Origin: JAYXXU01 sp037969155
GTDB taxonomy: Bacteria; Pseudomonadota; Gammaproteobacteria; Pseudomonadales; Moraxellaceae
Length of the DNA stretch: 53,870 nt
Assembly (NCBI GenBank): GCA_037969155.1
Contig: JBBKWW010000006.1
Coordinates: forward strand, 1-53,870
Direction of reading: 5' to 3'
Shown: piece by piece, positions 51,859-53,870 of the stretch
How the letters are laid out: the number at the start of each line of letters is the position of its first letter
Numbering within the stretch: the first letter of the stretch is position 1
Program-made: the position numbers and the translations under genes
The notes under the pieces: model-generated
Seen by the model: the letters and a program-made list of their open reading frames with translations, nothing else
What the model was told of the DNA's origin: nothing
Databases searched by the model: none

Positions 51859-51949
51859 TGAACTTTATCAGCCTTAAAAACACGAACTCATTTAAAATGA
51901 TCGTGAATAAATGATCTTTGCCATTATTTATAATCCATATAGAGATGTC

Positions 51950-53161
51950 ATGATTATGGCCATTCAACAGATTTTAAATGCGCAATCAGGTTATGGTGTG
52001 CCAGTAAAAATATTTACCGACGATATTGAATCGGCAGCACTTGATCAGCTCAGCAACCTTGCTCAGTTACAGTTTATCCATGCGCATATCGCGGTGATGC
52101 CAGATGTGCATGTCGGCATTGGGGCAACGGTCGGCTGTGTGATCCCAACCAAATCCGCAATCATTCCTGCGGCAGTCGGAGTCGATATTGGCTGTGGCAT
52201 GAATGCCATTCGGCTCAATCTGAAGGCTCATCAACTGCCGGATCATCTCAAGCCACTGCGCTTGGCGATTGAGCGAAAAGTGCCAGTCGGTTTTAACCAG
52301 CATAAGCAAATTAAAGCCAAAGCCTCGATGCTCACACCGCTACAATTGCGCTTAAAACGGATTACCGACAAACACCCCGGCCTGCTGCGGATGCTGCGCG
52401 ACTTTGACCGCACTTGGCAACGACAGCTCGGCACACTCGGTGGCGGCAATCACTTTATCGAGTTGTGCTTAGATGAGGCCAACCAAGTCTGGGTCATGCT
52501 GCATTCGGGCAGTCGTGGGCTAGGTAACTGCATTGGCACTTACTTTATTGAACGTGCCAAAAAAGAAGCCCAAGCCCGATTTGGTCATGTTCCCGACCAA
52601 GATCTGTCGTATTTTGCTGAAGGCTCCACTAGTTTTGATGACTATCTGGAAGCTGTGCAATGGGCGCAAGATTACGCAATGGAAAATCGCCGTGAAATGA
52701 TGCGGCTGATTTTAGAAGCCATTCGACCGCTGCTGCCCGCATTTCAAATGAGCAAAGAAGCGATCAACTGCCACCACAACTATGTCGAGCAAGAAACTCA
52801 CTTCGGTGAAAATGTGTATATCACCCGCAAAGGTGCGATCAGTGCCTATAGCGGTGAACTCGGCATCATCCCAGGCAGCATGGGGGCAAAATCCTACATC
52901 GTACGCGGCAAAGGCAATCCTGAATCGTTTTGCTCTTGCTCACATGGTGCAGGTCGTCGCATGAGTCGCAGCAAGGCCAAACGGCTGTTTAGCGTCGATG
53001 ACCTCAACGTACAAACCCAAGGCATCGAATGCCGTAAAGACAGCGGCGTGCTAGATGAATTACCCGCCGCATACAAAGACATTGATCAGGTCATGGCGCA
53101 CCAAGCCGATCTGGTGGACGTGGTGCATACCCTGCGCCAAGTTTTATGTATCAAAGGCTAA
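51950..53161 (+). CDS. rtcB: RNA-splicing ligase RtcB
   Basis: RtcB joins RNA 2',3'-cyclic-phosphate (or 3'-phosphate) ends to 5'-OH ends using GTP and manganese, in tRNA and rRNA repair. The 403-residue protein has the metal motif GVDIGCGMNAIR, GTLGGGNHFIELC, MLHSGSRGLGN, and the C-terminal GSMGAKSYIVRG and SCSHGAGRRMSRSKA, the last containing the guanylylated histidine. The ATG at 51950 has AGAG upstream. The ATG at 51956 is an alternative. No rtcA or rtcR is adjacent. A small basic protein gene follows 12 bp downstream. Confidence 0.95.
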   Translation: MIMAIQQILNAQSGYGVPVKIFTDDIESAALDQLSNLAQLQFIHAHIAVMPDVHVGIGATVGCVIPTKSAIIPAAVGVDIGCGMNAIRLNLKAHQLPDHLKPLRLAIERKVPVGFNQHKQIKAKASMLTPLQLRLKRITDKHPGLLRMLRDFDRTWQRQLGTLGGGNHFIELCLDEANQVWVMLHSGSRGLGNCIGTYFIERAKKEAQARFGHVPDQDLSYFAEGSTSFDDYLEAVQWAQDYAMENRREMMRLILEAIRPLLPAFQMSKEAINCHHNYVEQETHFGENVYITRKGAISAYSGELGIIPGSMGAKSYIVRGKGNPESFCSCSHGAGRRMSRSKAKRLFSVDDLNVQTQGIECRKDSGVLDELPAAYKDIDQVMAHQADLVDVVHTLRQVLCIKG

Positions 53162-53173
53162 TGGAGAACCCAA

Positions 53174-53371
53174 ATGCGCCTCAAACCGCGAAACAAACTG
53201 CAAGCTCGTAATCTACTGGCACTCAGCCCACTGCTACACAAAAGTGGGGTGCACGAAAAGGATGATGTGGACATCGCCCGCCAGCGTGAACGGCGTGGCA
53301 CACGGCAAACCCTGAAGCAAACCGCTTGGTTTGAGCTTGATGATGCTGAGTCGATGTCAAAGTTTGACTAA
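53174..53371 (+). CDS. Small basic protein in an operon with rtcB
   Basis: This 65-residue protein starts 12 bp after the rtcB stop with GGAGA placed before the ATG. It is strongly basic in the first 50 residues (MRLKPRNKLQARNLLALSPL, then LHKSGVHEKDDVDIARQRER) and ends acidic. The motif LLHKSGVHEK recalls small uncharacterised proteobacterial proteins with a KGG.H.K signature (memory-level similarity only). It is plausibly RNA- or ribosome-associated given its charge and partner gene. Confidence 0.7.
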   Translation: MRLKPRNKLQARNLLALSPLLHKSGVHEKDDVDIARQRERRGTRQTLKQTAWFELDDAESMSKFD

Positions 53372-53398
53372 GCCTTACCCCTCAACCGATCAACACCC

Positions 53399-53431
53399 CC
53401 TGTACGGTAGCCAATGCTGTACAGGTTTTTT
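53399..53431 (+). terminator. Rho-independent terminator of the rtcB operon
   Basis: CCTGTAC (53399-53405) pairs with GTACAGG (53419-53425) and is followed by TTTTTT. It lies about 30 nt after the small basic protein gene. Confidence 0.8.
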
Positions 53432-53532
53432 AAATAGATCCTTTTAAATCCGACTAAAATACTCAACATTAAACCCATCCTATGAATCGCCTGAATCGGC
53501 TATCATAGACCGCATAGACAGGAGATTTTTTG

Positions 53533-53870
53533 ATGACTGACACCCCCGAAATTTTGAGCAGCAACATGAGCATCACCCCTGCCGCACAAGAGTATCTACG
53601 CGACCTCTTGGCCAAACAAAACATCGACGGCATCGGCGTGCGGATTTTTGTTGAAAATGCTGGTACGCCGCGTGCTGAATGCTGCATGGCCTACAGTGCG
53701 CCAGACGAAGTCAACCCGACTGACCTCAAAACCGAATATCCAGATTTTCCAGCCTATATCGACGCGCCGTCCGTGCCCTATCTGAAAGATGCGGTGATCG
53801 ACTACAACAAAGATCGTTTTGGCGGTCAGTTGACCTTTAAAGCACCCAACTCCAAAGTACCACGGGTCGG
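53533..53870 (+). CDS. nfuA: Fe-S biogenesis protein NfuA, 5' part only
   Basis: NfuA carries Fe-S clusters to target apoproteins. The first 112 residues are visible and match the N-terminal A-type-like domain: ITPAAQEYLRDLLA, IRIFVENAGTPRAECCMAYS, YIDAPSVPYLKDAVIDY and GGQLTFKAPNSKVPRV. The C-terminal Nfu domain with its CxxC motif lies outside the window. AGGAGA lies before the ATG at 53533. Confidence 0.93.
   Translation, partial: MTDTPEILSSNMSITPAAQEYLRDLLAKQNIDGIGVRIFVENAGTPRAECCMAYSAPDEVNPTDLKTEYPDFPAYIDAPSVPYLKDAVIDYNKDRFGGQLTFKAPNSKVPRV

Overview
The window is chromosomal DNA of a gammaproteobacterium. The evidence is gene order: rppH-ptsP, rluC next to rne, gntR-smc-zipA-ligA, ccmABCDE and a complete pilGHIJK-chpABC cluster. 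Several small or uncharacterised proteins (the DUF368 protein, the TIGR03643-type protein, the Lip1-like lipase, the YbjN protein) and an HTH-less BirA suggest the Moraxellaceae or a close relative. That family call is an inference, because no rRNA or marker comparison was possible. The region is mostly conserved chromosomal backbone. I see no prophage, CRISPR array, integron or complete insertion sequence. One short MITE-like element is present.

Layout. 1-3.0 kb: end of an unknown gene, a CspA-type cold-shock gene with a long leader, a LysR regulator, a one-helix membrane protein and a SerB-like HAD phosphatase. 3.2-10.6 kb, mostly + strand: rppH-ptsP (RNA 5' pyrophosphohydrolase and EI-Ntr), an HSL-type esterase, and a DUF3142 lipoprotein coupled to a large exported helical-repeat protein. 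10.6-16.7 kb: a Gph-like phosphatase with rluC, divergent from rne. The RNase E tail contains a duplicated module. 16.9-20.0 kb: a FATP-like acyl-CoA synthetase, tRNA-Lys(UUU) and a DUF368 (PopT-type) membrane protein. 20.1-27.5 kb, minus strand: gntR-smc-zipA and ligA, with an intrinsic terminator between zipA and ligA. 27.8-30.9 kb: a TauE/SafE permease divergent from birA, a 273-bp MITE-like element, and dapE. 30.9-44.5 kb, minus strand: a TIGR03643-type protein, a cytochrome b561 and the Pil-Chp chemosensory cluster that controls type IV pili. 44.9-48.5 kb: a periplasmic coiled-coil protein and ccmABCDE. ccmFGH are not here. 48.7-53.9 kb: a lipase, two co-directional genes (one YbjN-type), rtcB preceded by a possible independent short transcript with a 10-codon ORF, a small basic protein, and the start of nfuA.

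Functional themes. RNA metabolism is well represented: rppH, rne, rluC, csp, rtcB and tRNA-Lys. RppH and RNase E act in series in 5'-end-dependent mRNA decay. The Chp cluster forms one signalling pathway: PilJ receptor, PilI/ChpC adaptors, PilK/ChpB methylation enzymes, ChpA kinase and PilG/PilH response regulators. smc, zipA and ligA serve chromosome organisation, division and replication.

The least explained signals are the promoter-palindrome-microORF-terminator unit before rtcB, the MITE at the birA stop codon, the paired ATTGTCCGACA sites before gntR, the duplicated NDPR-containing module of RNase E, the extreme glutamine content of the Smc coiled coil, and the DUF3142/EF-hand gene pair.
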